64,000 bases of DNA from Streptomyces specialis (lineage in GTDB: Bacteria > Actinomycetota > Actinomycetes > Streptomycetales > Streptomycetaceae): contig NZ_LN929895.1 in the NCBI RefSeq assembly GCF_001493375.1, positions 523,485 to 587,484 of the forward strand. Direction: 5' to 3'. Position numbers and translations under genes: made by a program. Under the pieces are notes generated by a model, which saw only the letters and a program-made list of their open reading frames with translations, searched no databases and was not told where the DNA came from. Positions 33,990-43,228 of the stretch are shown piece by piece; within the stretch, counting starts at the first letter, position 1; every line of letters begins with the position of its first letter.

Positions 33990-35951
33990 TCAGTCCTCCG
34001 AGGCGGCGGTCGGCAGCTTGGCCTGGATCAGCTCCATCACCGAGGAGTCGGTCAGCGTGGTGACGTCGCCCAGCTCGCGGTTCTCCGCGACGTCCCGCAG
34101 CAGCCGGCGCATGATCTTCCCCGACCGGGTCTTGGGCAGCTCGTCCACCGGCAGGATGCGCTTGGGCTTGGCGATCGGCCCCAGCTCCTTGGCGACATGC
34201 GCCCGCAGCTCGTCCACCAGCCCCTCGTCCTCGGCCGCCCCGCCGCGCAGGATGACGAACGCGCAGATCGCCTGCGTGGTCTGCGGATCGGTGGCGCCGA
34301 CGACGGCCGCCTCCGCGATGCGCGGGTGCGACACGAGCGCGGACTCGACCTCGGTGGTGGAGATGTTGTGCCCGGAGACCAGCATGACGTCGTCCACCCG
34401 GCCCAGCAGCCAGATGTCGCCGTCCTCGTCCTTCTTCGCGCCGTCGCCCGCGAAGTACTTGCCCTCGAACCGCGACCAGTACGTGTCCAGGTACCGCTGG
34501 TCGTCGCCCCAGATCGTGCGCAGCATCGACGGCCAGGGCTCGGTGAGCGTCAGGTAGCCGCCCGAACCGTGCGCCACCTCCGCCCCGTCGTCGTCCACGA
34601 CGGTGGCCGCGATGCCCGGCAGCGGCACCTGCGCCGCGCCCGGCTTGGCGACGGTGACGCCCGGCAGGGGGCTGATCATGATGGCGCCGGTCTCGGTCTG
34701 CCACCAGGTGTCCACCACGGGCGTGCGGTCCGCGCCGATGTGCTTGCGATACCAGATCCACGCCTCGGGGTTGATCGGCTCGCCGACCGAGCCCAGGATC
34801 CGCAGGCTGGAGAGGTCGAACTTGGCGGGGATGTCGTCGCCCCACTTCATGCAGGTGCGGATCGCGGTCGGCGCGGTGTAGAGGATGGTGACGCCGTACT
34901 TCTGGACGATCTCCCACCACCGGCCGTTGTGCGGGGTGTTGGGCGTGCCCTCGTACAGCACGCCGGTGGCGCCGTTGGCCAGCGGCCCGTACACGATGTA
35001 CGAGTGGCCGGTCACCCAGCCGACGTCGGCGGTGCACCAGTACACGTCCGTCTCCGGCTTCAGGTCGAAGACGGCGTGGTGGGTGTACGCGGTCTGGGTC
35101 AGGTAGCCGCCCGAGGTGTGCAGGATGCCCTTCGGCCTGCCGGTGGTGCCCGACGTGTAGAGGATGAACAGCGGGTGCTCGGCGGGGAACGCCAGCGGCG
35201 TGTGCTGCTCCGGCTGACGGGCCACCAGCTCGTGCCACCACAGGTCCCGCCCCTCCGTCCACGGGATGTCCTGGCCGGTGCGGCGCACCACGAGCACGCT
35301 GCGGACGCGGGCCGCGCCGGGGCGGGTGAGGGCCTCGTCCACGGTCGGCTTGAGGGGGGACGGCGCGCCCCGGCGGTATCCGCCGTCGGAGGTGATGACG
35401 ACGCGGGCGTCGGCGTCCTCGATGCGGGTGGCCAGGGCGTCGGCGGAGAACGCGCCGAAGACGACGGAGTGCGGGGCGCCGATGCGGGCGCAGGCCAGCA
35501 TCGCGACGACGGTCTCCGGGATCATCGGCATGTAGATCGCGACACGGTCGCCGGCCTCGACGCCGAGCTCGGTCAGCGCGTGCGCCGCCTGGGACACCTC
35601 GCGCAGCAGCTCGGCGTAGGTGAGGGACCGGGAGTCGCCGGGCTCGCCCTCGAAGTGGAGCGCGACCCGGTCGCCGTGACCGGCCAGCACATGCCGGTCC
35701 ACGCAGTTGTACGCCACGTTCAGCCGGCCGTCGGCGAACCACTTGGCGAAGGGCGGGTTCGACCAGTCCAGCGTCTGGGCCGGCTCGGTCTCCCAGTGGA
35801 GTCGGCGCGCCTGCTCGGCCCAGAAGCCGAGGCGGTCGGCGTCGGCGGCACGGTAGGCGTCGGCGGTCACGTTCGCGTCGGCGGCCACCTCGGCGGGGGG
35901 CGCGAACCTGCGCTTCTCCGTCATGAGATTGGCCAGGCTCTCGTTGGTCAC
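33990..35951 (-). CDS. acsA: Acetyl-CoA synthetase
   Basis: AMP-forming acetate-CoA ligase, 653 residues, the standard length. It has the AMP-binding loop YTSGTTGRPKG, the acetate/adenylate motif DTWWQTETG, the hinge region LGRVDDVMLVSGHNIST and the C-terminal catalytic lysine in KTRSGKIMRR, usually controlled by acetylation. I chose the GTG at 35951 because GAGGAGACGCC precedes it and VTNESLANLM is the Streptomyces N-terminus. Single gene with its own terminator, downstream of the SulP-carbonic anhydrase gene. Confidence 0.95.
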   Translation of the reverse strand: MTNESLANLMTEKRRFAPPAEVAADANVTADAYRAADADRLGFWAEQARRLHWETEPAQTLDWSNPPFAKWFADGRLNVAYNCVDRHVLAGHGDRVALHFEGEPGDSRSLTYAELLREVSQAAHALTELGVEAGDRVAIYMPMIPETVVAMLACARIGAPHSVVFGAFSADALATRIEDADARVVITSDGGYRRGAPSPLKPTVDEALTRPGAARVRSVLVVRRTGQDIPWTEGRDLWWHELVARQPEQHTPLAFPAEHPLFILYTSGTTGRPKGILHTSGGYLTQTAYTHHAVFDLKPETDVYWCTADVGWVTGHSYIVYGPLANGATGVLYEGTPNTPHNGRWWEIVQKYGVTILYTAPTAIRTCMKWGDDIPAKFDLSSLRILGSVGEPINPEAWIWYRKHIGADRTPVVDTWWQTETGAIMISPLPGVTVAKPGAAQVPLPGIAATVVDDDGAEVAHGSGGYLTLTEPWPSMLRTIWGDDQRYLDTYWSRFEGKYFAGDGAKKDEDGDIWLLGRVDDVMLVSGHNISTTEVESALVSHPRIAEAAVVGATDPQTTQAICAFVILRGGAAEDEGLVDELRAHVAKELGPIAKPKRILPVDELPKTRSGKIMRRLLRDVAENRELGDVTTLTDSSVMELIQAKLPTAASED

Positions 35952-36089
35952 GGCGTCTCCTCGGCACGGCGTCAGATGTGTCCCGCAGCACAGCTCATCA
36001 GTACGGTCGCCCGTTTGACAAGGCCGGTAGGGCAACTGGTGTAGACCTGTAGAGCCGCCGTGCGAACGGCCGGGACGCCGGAACGCGAC

Positions 36090-36121
36090 GGGCGGTCGCC
36101 GGCCGGGGCCGGCGACCGCCC
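36090..36121 (-). terminator. Terminator of the SulP-CA gene
   Basis: GGGCGGTCGCCGGCC and its exact complement form a 15-bp stem with a minimal GG loop, 19 bp after the stop codon of the minus-strand gene. Confidence 0.85.
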
Positions 36122-36139
36122 GGAGGGCGCGGACGCGCG

Positions 36140-38449
36140 TCAGGCGGTGAGGATCTCCTCCCGCTCCTCCGCGGCCTCGGGCCGGACCGCAGTGAACACC
36201 GGCTCCGAGCCGTCGACGGGCCGGCTCAGCACGTACGCCTGCGCCGCGCCGACGTCGAAGTACATGCCGCGCAGGTCCAGCGTGCCGTCGGCCAGGCGCT
36301 CGGCCACGCACTCGTGCAGCGCCAGATGGTCGAGCTGCTGCAACACGTTGGCCAGGCAGAGCGTCTCCAGCTCGTCGGCCGCCGGACGGCAGTCGACGCG
36401 CGGCAGGGACACCGACGGCCGGTCCAGCCGCTCCAGGCTGGGGCGCCCGTGTCGCAGCCAGCGCTCCAGCGAGCTGGCCGGACCGCCGGGCCGCTCCCCG
36501 CCGGACGCGGAGTGCAGCGCGTGCATCGCGCCGCAGCCGGAGTGCCCGCAGACCGTGATGGAGGAGACCTGAAGGACCTTCACCGCGTACTCGATCGCGG
36601 CGGCCACGGAGTGGTCGCCCGACTCGGTGCCGGGCGGCGGCACGAGATTCCCGACATTCCGCACGGTGAACAGGTCGCCGGGACCGCTGGAGGTGATCAT
36701 GCTCGTCACCAGCCGGGAGTCGGCGCAGGCGAGGAAGAGCTGCGTCGGGCGCTGCCCCTCCTCCGCGAGCCGGGCCAGCTCCTGCCGCATCCGGGGCGCG
36801 GTGGTCCGCTGGAAGTTCCGCACGCCGCTGAGGAGCTGGTCGTGCTCGGGGCGCGGAACGCCCTGGGCGACCGGGACGGCGTCGGTGCACTGGTGGTTGC
36901 GCCAGGGCTGCCACGGGCGGCAGTGGTGCTCGGGCTCGTCGATCGGCCGGCCCGCGTCGCCGGTGACCTCGACCCGGCCGCCCTGCGCGGTGTGCGCGGC
37001 CTGCCAGTCGTGCAGCGTCTCGTACGCCGCGTGGTCCATGAACGTGCCGTCCAGCTCGACGGTGACGTCCGCCCCGTCCGGGACCTGGCCGAGGACCCGG
37101 CTGAGCCGGGGCACCGCGAGGAACGTCAACTGGCCGCGCACGCGCACCTGGTGACCGCCGTCCGGGAGCCGCTCGTGGGTCACCCGGGTGTGGGCCAGGC
37201 GGTGCAGGGAGACCGCGACCGCCACGCCGATGCCGATCGCCACGCCCTCCAGCACGCCCAGCAGTGTGACACCGGCGGCGGTCGCCACGTACACCACGAC
37301 CTCGCGGTGCTTGGTGACGCTGCGGATGTGCGTGATGTTCACCATCTGGATGCCGACCACCATCACCAGGGCGGCCAGCGCGGCGAGCGGGATGAGCTGG
37401 AGCGGGCCGACCAGCAGGCCGGTGGCGATCAGCACCCAGGTGCCGTGCAGGATGGTGGAGCGGCGGCTGACGGCGCCGGCCGCCACGTTCGCCGAGCTGC
37501 GGACCGCGACGCCGGTGACGGGCAGTCCGCCGAGCAGGCCGGACACCACGTTGGCGGCGCCCTGGCCGCGCAGCTCGCGGTCGAGGTCGGCCTTGGGCAC
37601 GCGCGGTCCGCCCGCGCGCTGCCGGGCCGCCGCCAGCTTGTCCACGGCGACAGCGGAGAGCAGGGACTCGACGCTGGCGACCAGCGTGACCGTCAGCACG
37701 GCGGCGATCAGCCCGAGCACCGGGCCCTCGGGCATGTGCGGCAGCGAGTGGCTGCTCCAGGTCGGCAGATCGACGCGGGGCACGTCCGTGCCGACGGCCC
37801 AGGGCAGGACGGTGGCCAGCAGGACGGCGGCGAGGGCGGCGGGCGCGAACTTGCGGAGCGTGACGCCCGCGCGGCCCGGGATCCGTGGCCACAGCAGCAG
37901 CACGGCGATGGTCAGGGAACCGACGACGATGGCGGCCCAGTGGGGCTCGGCGAGCTGGCTCGGGAGCTGTCGCGCGTTCTCCACGGCGGAGCTCTCGGGG
38001 GAGCCGCCGAGGACGATGTGGAGCTGGGACAGGGCGATGGTGACGCCGATGCCGGCGAGCATGCCGTGCACGATCGCGGGGCTGACGACCAGCGCCGAGC
38101 GGGCCACCCGCAGCGCGGAGAGGCCGAGCTGGGTGAGTCCGGCGAGCGCGGTGATGGCGCAGGTGGTGCGCCATCCGTACTGCTGGATGATCTCGGCCGT
38201 GATCACGGTCAGGCCCGCGGCGGGGCCGCTGACCTGAAGGGCCGATCCGCCGAGCGATCCGGCGATGATGCCGCCGACGGCCGCGGCCACCAGACCGGCC
38301 TGGAGCGGGGCGCCGGTGGCGAGGGCGATGCCGAGCGAGAGCGGCAGGGCGATCAGGAACACCGAGATGGACGCCGACAGGTCGGCGCGGAACCCCGGCG
38401 TGCGGAAGCGTGAAGGGGAATGTGAAGAGGAGGGGGCGCAGGCGGACAT
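36140..38449 (-). CDS. SulP anion transporter fused to beta-carbonic anhydrase
   Basis: 769 residues. The N-terminal 400 are a SulP/SLC26 transporter with about ten or more transmembrane helices (FRADLSASISVFLIALPLSLG, VSGPAAGLTVI). Residues about 410-500 form a STAS domain. The C-terminal 220 are a beta-class carbonic anhydrase with zinc/active-site residues in CADSRLV (Cys, Asp, Arg) and HSGCGAMHAL (His, Cys). The fusion suggests bicarbonate uptake coupled to hydration of CO2. ATG at 38449 with GGACGGAGACGG upstream; a longer frame to 38482 has no ribosome site. Confidence 0.93.
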   Translation of the reverse strand: MSACAPSSSHSPSRFRTPGFRADLSASISVFLIALPLSLGIALATGAPLQAGLVAAAVGGIIAGSLGGSALQVSGPAAGLTVITAEIIQQYGWRTTCAITALAGLTQLGLSALRVARSALVVSPAIVHGMLAGIGVTIALSQLHIVLGGSPESSAVENARQLPSQLAEPHWAAIVVGSLTIAVLLLWPRIPGRAGVTLRKFAPAALAAVLLATVLPWAVGTDVPRVDLPTWSSHSLPHMPEGPVLGLIAAVLTVTLVASVESLLSAVAVDKLAAARQRAGGPRVPKADLDRELRGQGAANVVSGLLGGLPVTGVAVRSSANVAAGAVSRRSTILHGTWVLIATGLLVGPLQLIPLAALAALVMVVGIQMVNITHIRSVTKHREVVVYVATAAGVTLLGVLEGVAIGIGVAVAVSLHRLAHTRVTHERLPDGGHQVRVRGQLTFLAVPRLSRVLGQVPDGADVTVELDGTFMDHAAYETLHDWQAAHTAQGGRVEVTGDAGRPIDEPEHHCRPWQPWRNHQCTDAVPVAQGVPRPEHDQLLSGVRNFQRTTAPRMRQELARLAEEGQRPTQLFLACADSRLVTSMITSSGPGDLFTVRNVGNLVPPPGTESGDHSVAAAIEYAVKVLQVSSITVCGHSGCGAMHALHSASGGERPGGPASSLERWLRHGRPSLERLDRPSVSLPRVDCRPAADELETLCLANVLQQLDHLALHECVAERLADGTLDLRGMYFDVGAAQAYVLSRPVDGSEPVFTAVRPEAAEEREEILTA

Positions 38450-38706
38450 GTTCCGTCTCCGTCCGTTCTGTATGGGAGGCAAACAGTGGTGGCGTGTATC
38501 GCGTCTCTCAAGCGTTGGTAAATGAAGAGTAATGCCACGTAAAGCGTTCGGCTAGCGCGCCCTCTTCTTCTCCCCGCCCCTTACTCCGATCCAGCGAAAT
38601 AGTCATCTAAAACTCTTGTCCTTCCATCTTTTTTCACGATCGGGAGGGAGGTTTGTCTGGTTATGTGAGGACCGGACGAACCCCTTCGGGGGTGGTGGGA
38701 GGACCG

Positions 38707-39942
38707 ATGGCGGCTGTGCGCGGCGGGCGGCGGCGGGCGGCGGGAGCGGCGATCGCCGTGCTCACGCTCGGGGTGACGGTGCTGGGCCCGGTCACCGGCT
38801 GTTCGGGCGGTGACGACGGGACGGCGCCGGCGGAGGACAAGGCGGGAAAGGCGGGAAAGGCCGGGAAGACGGGGCGGAAGGAGTCCCGGGTCCGGCTCAT
38901 CGGGGACGGCTCCACCGCGTATACGGGACGCCAGCCCCATCAGCCGAAGGCGACCCGGCTCGCGCCCGGCGAGGAGCCGCCGCAGTTCGTCGTCTTCTCC
39001 TGGGACGGCGCGGGTGAGGACGGCAATGAGCTGTTCTCGCGATTCCGCCAGATCGGCGAAAAGTATGACGCACACATGACCTATTTCCTCTCCGGCCTCT
39101 ATCTCCTCCCGGAGTCCGAGCGCGCCACCTATCGCCCGCCGGGCCGCTCACCGGGCGAGTCGGACATCGGTTATCTCAAGGACGAGAACATCGAGGCCAC
39201 GCTCGAACAGTTGCGCGCGGCATGGCTCGACGGCAGCGAGATCGGCACCCACTTCAACGGGCACTTCTGCGGCTCGGAGGGCGTGGCCGCCTGGTCCGTC
39301 GAGGACTGGCGCAGCGAGATCGACCAGGCCAGGTGGATGGTGCGGAACTGGAAGACCACCACCGGCTTCGAGGACCTCGAACCCCTGCCGTTCGACTACG
39401 AGAAGGAGCTGGTCGGCGGGCGCGCGCCCTGCCTGGAGGGCCAGGACAACCTGCTGAAGGCGGCGGCGGAGGAAGGCTTCCGCTACGACTCCAGCGGCAA
39501 CGGCCTCCAGGTCTGGCCCGATAAGCGGGAGGGCGTCTGGGACATCCCGCTCCAGTCGGTCCCGGTGCCGGGCCGCTCGTTCGAGACGCTCTCCATGGAC
39601 TACAACTTCTACGTCAACGACGCCGACGGCGACCAGATGCGCGACGGCCTGCTGGCCGCGTTCGACCGGGCCTACGACGGCAACCGGGCGCCGCTGATCG
39701 TCGGCAACCACTTCGCGGAGTGGAACGACGGCGCCTACGTGGACGCCGTCGAGGACGTCATCAAGGAGCTGTGCCCGCGCGACGACGTGCACTGCGTGTC
39801 GTTCCGCCAGCTCGTGGACTGGCTCGACGCCCAGGATCCGGCGGTGCTGGAGAAGCTGCGGACCCTGGACGTCGGCGAACGGCCCGAGGACGGCTGGAAG
39901 GCGTTCCTCGGTGGCGACGAGGCCGCCGAGCGGGGGAGGTGA
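38707..39942 (+). CDS. Lipoprotein with polysaccharide deacetylase-like fold
   Basis: 411 residues. The N-terminus has arginines, a hydrophobic stretch and the lipobox VTGC, followed by an AGKAGKAGK linker. The mature domain begins PPQFVVFSWDGAGEDG, resembling the TFDDG motif of NodB-type deacetylases with Ser-Trp-Asp; THFNGHFCG may supply metal histidines. The family block RPPHG is not obvious, so it may be inactive or divergent. ATG at 38707 after GGGAGG. Transcribed away from the SulP gene across an unusually AT-rich region (38480-38650). Confidence 0.78.
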   Translation: MAAVRGGRRRAAGAAIAVLTLGVTVLGPVTGCSGGDDGTAPAEDKAGKAGKAGKTGRKESRVRLIGDGSTAYTGRQPHQPKATRLAPGEEPPQFVVFSWDGAGEDGNELFSRFRQIGEKYDAHMTYFLSGLYLLPESERATYRPPGRSPGESDIGYLKDENIEATLEQLRAAWLDGSEIGTHFNGHFCGSEGVAAWSVEDWRSEIDQARWMVRNWKTTTGFEDLEPLPFDYEKELVGGRAPCLEGQDNLLKAAAEEGFRYDSSGNGLQVWPDKREGVWDIPLQSVPVPGRSFETLSMDYNFYVNDADGDQMRDGLLAAFDRAYDGNRAPLIVGNHFAEWNDGAYVDAVEDVIKELCPRDDVHCVSFRQLVDWLDAQDPAVLEKLRTLDVGERPEDGWKAFLGGDEAAERGR

Positions 39943-39949
39943 CGGGAAG

Positions 39950-40939
39950 TCAGGCGGGCTGCGGGCTCGGCGCGGCCTCCCGCAGCACGAACTCCGGGTC
40001 CACCTGGGCCGCCAGATCGGTCCCGGTCCGCTCGTTGCCCCAGCTCGCCGCGTTCTTCAGGTGGAAGTGCACCATCTGCCGCGTGTACCGCTCCCAGTCG
40101 CGGCGGGCGTAGGCGGCGTCGGCCGTCTCGTGGAGCGTGGCCAGCGCCGCCGTGTCGGCCGGGTCCAGCTCGCCGAACGGGCGCGGCCGGCCGCGCTCCA
40201 GGGCGCGCACCCAGTCGGAGTGGCCGAGGGTCACCACCAGGTCCTCGCCCACCTCCTGCCGCAGGAACTCCAGGTCCTCCGGGCCCTGCACCTTGTTCCC
40301 CACCACGCGCAGCGCGACGCCGAAGTCCCGGGCGTACTCCCGGTACTGCCGGTATACCGACACGCCCTTGCGGGTCGGCTCGGCGACCAGGAACGTCATG
40401 TCGAAGCGGGTGAACATGCCGGAGGCGAACGAGTCGCTGCCCGCCGTCATGTCGACCACGACATACTCCCCGCGGCCGTCCACCAGATGGTTCAGGCAGA
40501 GCTCCACCGCGCCGGTCTTGGAGTGGTAGCACGCCACGCCGAGGTCGTCCTCGGTGAACGGGCCGGTGACCAGCAGCCGCGCGGACGCGCCGCCGTCGAA
40601 CGCGACCCGGCGGGCGCAGGCGTCGAAGACCGGGTTCTCCTCGTCGAGCCGCAGCAGGCGTGAGCCGGAGCCGGGCGGCGTGGTCTTGATCATGGCCTCG
40701 GCGGAGGCGATGCGCGGATTGGCGCCGCGCAGGTAGTCCTTGATGAGCGGCAGCCGCCCGCCCAGCGGGGGGATCGCGGCGGCCTCCTCCTCGTCGAGCC
40801 CGAGGGCGACGCCCAGGTGCTGGTTGATGTCGGCGTCCACCGCGGTCACCGGGATGTGCTGTGCCGCCAGATACCGGATGAACAGCGAGGACAGCGTGGT
40901 CTTGCCGCTGCCTCCCTTTCCCACGAAAGCGATCTTCAT
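39950..40939 (-). CDS. CooC-like/ParA-type ATPase
   Basis: 329 residues beginning MKIAFVGKGGSGKTTLSSLF (deviant Walker A) with AVDADINQHLG and VVDMTAGSDSF switch motifs. This is the SIMIBI-class group that includes CooC nickel-insertion ATPases. No Cys-X-Cys metal site is seen. The start is ATG 40939 or 40945; TAACCT lies 7 bases before the first-named, which favours a leaderless start there. Divergent from the Fic-like gene and nearly touching the lipoprotein gene (7 bp) tail to tail. Partner or client unknown. Confidence 0.82.
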   Translation of the reverse strand: MKIAFVGKGGSGKTTLSSLFIRYLAAQHIPVTAVDADINQHLGVALGLDEEEAAAIPPLGGRLPLIKDYLRGANPRIASAEAMIKTTPPGSGSRLLRLDEENPVFDACARRVAFDGGASARLLVTGPFTEDDLGVACYHSKTGAVELCLNHLVDGRGEYVVVDMTAGSDSFASGMFTRFDMTFLVAEPTRKGVSVYRQYREYARDFGVALRVVGNKVQGPEDLEFLRQEVGEDLVVTLGHSDWVRALERGRPRPFGELDPADTAALATLHETADAAYARRDWERYTRQMVHFHLKNAASWGNERTGTDLAAQVDPEFVLREAAPSPQPA

Positions 40940-40946
40940 GTTCATT

Positions 40947-40952
40947 AGGTTA
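40947..40952 (-). promoter_or_regulatory. -10 box TAACCT, likely leaderless
   Basis: On the minus strand TAACCT is followed after 7 bases by ATG at 40939. Confidence 0.4.
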
Positions 40953-41032
40953 GCGGGGTGCGGCGACCACCCCACCGCGAGGAGTGAACAAGTCCACTCG
41001 GACGTGTCGCTCCTGTGTGGCATACCGGGCCT

Positions 41033-41038
41033 AGGCTC
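41033..41038 (+). promoter_or_regulatory. -10 box TAGGCT, likely leaderless
   Basis: TAGGCT is followed after 6 bases by ATG at 41045; it shares CCTAGGCTCGG with the promoter at 9266. Confidence 0.5.
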
Positions 41039-41044
41039 GGGGCC

Positions 41045-41890
41045 ATGGGTGCGAACAACGCCGACACGACCACCGATCCCCTGGTCCCCCTCGCCGGTCT
41101 GCCCGGCGTCGCCGAGGCCGTCGACGCCGTGCGCAAGGCGGTCGACGGGGTGTACGGGCACCGGGTGATGCGCCGCCGCAGCCCGGAGATCGCCGCCGAG
41201 GCGGCGCTGCGCGCGGCGCGCGGTTCGGCCGCGCTGTCCGGCGCGGACTGGGCGCTGGAAGAGGCGCGCCGGCGCAGCGACTTCGGGAGCGAGGAGGAGG
41301 CGCGGACCGTCGGTGCCGCGCTGCGGCTGACGGCGGAGGCCGGGCAGCTCCTGTCCGTCTGGCGCGATTCCCCGCTGCGGGTGCTCGCCCGGCTCCACCT
41401 GGTGGCGGCGGGCGGAACCGTTCCGCACGACACCGTGGGCCGGCCCCGGCTGGCGGGCGAGACCGTCGACGAGCCCGGGCTCACGGCCCTCGCCGCCCCG
41501 GCGCCCGGGGCCGAGGAGGTCGCGGCGCGGCTGGACGCCCTGAGCGGGCTGATCGTGCGCGGCTCGGCGGCACCGGCGCTGGTGACGGCCGCCGTGGTGC
41601 ACGGCGAACTGCTGGCGCTGCGGCCGTTCGGCACCCACAACGCCCTGGTGGCGCGGGCCGCGGAGCGCATCGTCCTGATCGGCGCCGGTCTCGACCCCAA
41701 GGGGGTGACCCCGGCCGAGGTCGGTCACGCGGAGCAGGGTTCGGCGGCCTATCTGGCGGCGCTGGACGGCTACGCGACCGGCACCGCCGAAGGCGTGGCG
41801 GGCTGGATCGCGCACTGCGGGCGGGCGGTCGAGCTGGGCGCGCGCGAGTCGGTCGCCGTGTGCGAGGCGCTCCAGCGCGGCGCGGCCTGA
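41045..41890 (+). CDS. Fic-like protein of unknown activity
   Basis: 281 residues, helical. The segment HGELLALRPFGTHNALVARAAER looks like a decayed Fic motif (HPFXXGNGR): histidine is replaced by Arg before PF, and the GNGR loop is altered, so AMPylation activity is doubtful. It corresponds by position to Rv3662c, next to the HAD gene Rv3661. It starts at ATG 41045 right after a -10 box. It ends before a strong bidirectional hairpin. Confidence 0.72.
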   Translation: MGANNADTTTDPLVPLAGLPGVAEAVDAVRKAVDGVYGHRVMRRRSPEIAAEAALRAARGSAALSGADWALEEARRRSDFGSEEEARTVGAALRLTAEAGQLLSVWRDSPLRVLARLHLVAAGGTVPHDTVGRPRLAGETVDEPGLTALAAPAPGAEEVAARLDALSGLIVRGSAAPALVTAAVVHGELLALRPFGTHNALVARAAERIVLIGAGLDPKGVTPAEVGHAEQGSAAYLAALDGYATGTAEGVAGWIAHCGRAVELGARESVAVCEALQRGAA

Positions 41891-41898
41891 CGCGGGAG

Positions 41899-41925
41899 CG
41901 GCGGCGCGGTGGTGCCGCGCCGCCG
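41899..41925. terminator. Bidirectional terminator between convergent genes
   Basis: CGGCGGCGCGG TGGTG CCGCGCCGCCG: perfect 11-bp stem, 5-base loop, exactly between the Fic-like gene (plus) and the HAD gene (minus). Confidence 0.75.
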
Positions 41926-41930
41926 AGGGC

Positions 41931-42782
41931 TCACGCCGTCCCGATGAGCGAGCGCGCGGACACCGGCGGCCCCGGCACGCGGCGACGGCTGGCGTACCAG
42001 ACCAGACCGGCCGCGCAGGCCGCGGCGGCGACGGCGGCGCCGGCCGCGAGCGCGGGGCGCGGCGGCATCCCGAGCGCGGGCAGCCGCTGGCGCAGCCGGA
42101 CCGGGCGTTCGAACGCGAGCACCGGCCAGCCGCGGGCGACGGCCTCGCGGCGCAGGGCGCGGTCGGGGTTGACGGCGTGCGGGTGGCCGACGGCCTGAAG
42201 CATCGGGAGGTCGGTGACCGAGTCGCTGTACGCGTAGCAGCGGTCCAGGTCATAGCCCTCGGAGACGGCCAGCGCGGCGATCGCCTCGGCCTTGGCGGGG
42301 CCGTAGGCGTAGTAGTCCACCTCGCCGGTGTAGCAACCGTGTTCGACGACCATCCGGGTCGCCACCACGCGGTCGGCGCCGATGAGTTCGCCGATGGGCT
42401 CCACGACCTCGGCGCCCGAGGAGCTGACGATGACCACGTCGCGCCCCGCGGCGTGGTGCTGCTCGATGAGGGAGGCGGCCTCGTCGTAGATGATCGGATC
42501 GATCACCTCATGGAGGGTTTCCGCGACGATCTCCTTGACCTGGCTCACGTTCCAGCCCCGGCAGAGCGACGAGACGTACTCCCGCATCCGTTCCATCTGG
42601 TCGTGGTCGGCGCCGCCGAGCAGGTAGACGAACTGCGCGTAGGCGCTGCGCAGAACGCCGCGCCGGTTGATGAGCCCACCCTGGTAGAAAGACCTGCTGA
42701 AGGTGAGGGTGCTCGACTTCGCGATGACCGTCTTGTCCAGGTCGAAGAAGGCGGCGGTCCGCGGCTGGGCCAGGATTTTCAC
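41931..42782 (-). CDS. HAD-IB (SerB-like) phosphatase with C-terminal membrane anchor
   Basis: 283 residues. HAD motif I is FFDLDKTV, motif II is VIVSSSG, motif III the lysine in YGPAKAEAI, motif IV YSDSVTDLPML. The C-terminus carries one transmembrane helix (about 245-262) and a short polar tail. Orthologous in place to Rv3661. The start is the GTG at 42782 without a ribosome site but with TATGCT 6 bases upstream, hence probably leaderless. Substrate unknown; phosphoserine and lysophospholipids are possibilities from the family. Confidence 0.87.
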   Translation of the reverse strand: MKILAQPRTAAFFDLDKTVIAKSSTLTFSRSFYQGGLINRRGVLRSAYAQFVYLLGGADHDQMERMREYVSSLCRGWNVSQVKEIVAETLHEVIDPIIYDEAASLIEQHHAAGRDVVIVSSSGAEVVEPIGELIGADRVVATRMVVEHGCYTGEVDYYAYGPAKAEAIAALAVSEGYDLDRCYAYSDSVTDLPMLQAVGHPHAVNPDRALRREAVARGWPVLAFERPVRLRQRLPALGMPPRPALAAGAAVAAAACAAGLVWYASRRRVPGPPVSARSLIGTA

Positions 42783-42788
42783 GATCCG

Positions 42789-42794
42789 AGCATA
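42789..42794 (-). promoter_or_regulatory. -10 box TATGCT, likely leaderless
   Basis: On the minus strand TATGCT is followed after 6 bases by the GTG at 42782. Confidence 0.5.
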
Positions 42795-42928
42795 TGCCCG
42801 CCATTCGGCGTACGCTGGTGCGCGTGGGTTTGCCTGAGCGGCCTGTCGGGTACACCATGGAAGTCACGGATCGTTCGCGACCGTGTTAACCCGGTCCGAC
42901 TCCTCCCCCCCCGAGTCGGCCGAGGAAA

Positions 42929-42963
42929 GACGACCCCCGCTCTCCCCCCCGGCGGGGGTCGTC
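42929..42963 (+). terminator. Isolated strong hairpin upstream of ssd
   Basis: GACGACCCCCGC pairs perfectly with GCGGGGGTCGTC (12 bp, 11-base C-rich loop) in the gene-free stretch 42783-43328. No gene ends nearby on the plus strand, so it may terminate a small RNA or an attenuated leader transcript. Confidence 0.6.
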
Positions 42964-43201
42964 GCATGTCCGGGGGCAGTTCCCCCCAGTTCGCAAGCGG
43001 TGCGCCGCTGCCCCCGCGCGGTCGGCCCCGGCTTTTCCGCAGGCCGCCCCGCCGCTGCCCCCCGCCGTTCCCCGACTGTCGTCCGTGCCGCGTTCTCCGT
43101 CGACCTTGGCCTGACATGTCACTGTCCGTCATGAGCGATGTCGTGTGCGCAACCGTTGCGGTGGCGCATGCGCGGGGCGCGTGTCGGCGCGGGTGAGCGA
43201 G

Positions 43202-43228
43202 TTATCCACAACGCCGGAGTTGTCCACA
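43202..43228 (+). promoter_or_regulatory. Two DnaA-box-like sequences
   Basis: TTATCCACA at 43202-43210 and TTGTCCACA at 43220-43228, in the same direction, 18 bp apart. Both fit DnaA-box consensus; the second is the preferred Streptomyces form. They lie about 100 bp before ssd. The rest of 42783-43328 shows the hairpin at 42929 and no gene. Confidence 0.55.

Noticed and set aside
33990..38174. A single open minus-strand frame of nearly 1,400 codons
   Set aside because: It is the acs frame extended through the complementary reading of the SulP-CA gene. The acs start with its ribosome site is at 35951, and the upstream part has shadow-like Arg/Pro composition.
36314..38413. Long plus-strand ORF opposite the SulP-CA gene
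   Set aside because: Composition (His/Arg/Gly/Asp rich without domains) is that of an antisense shadow of a high-GC gene.
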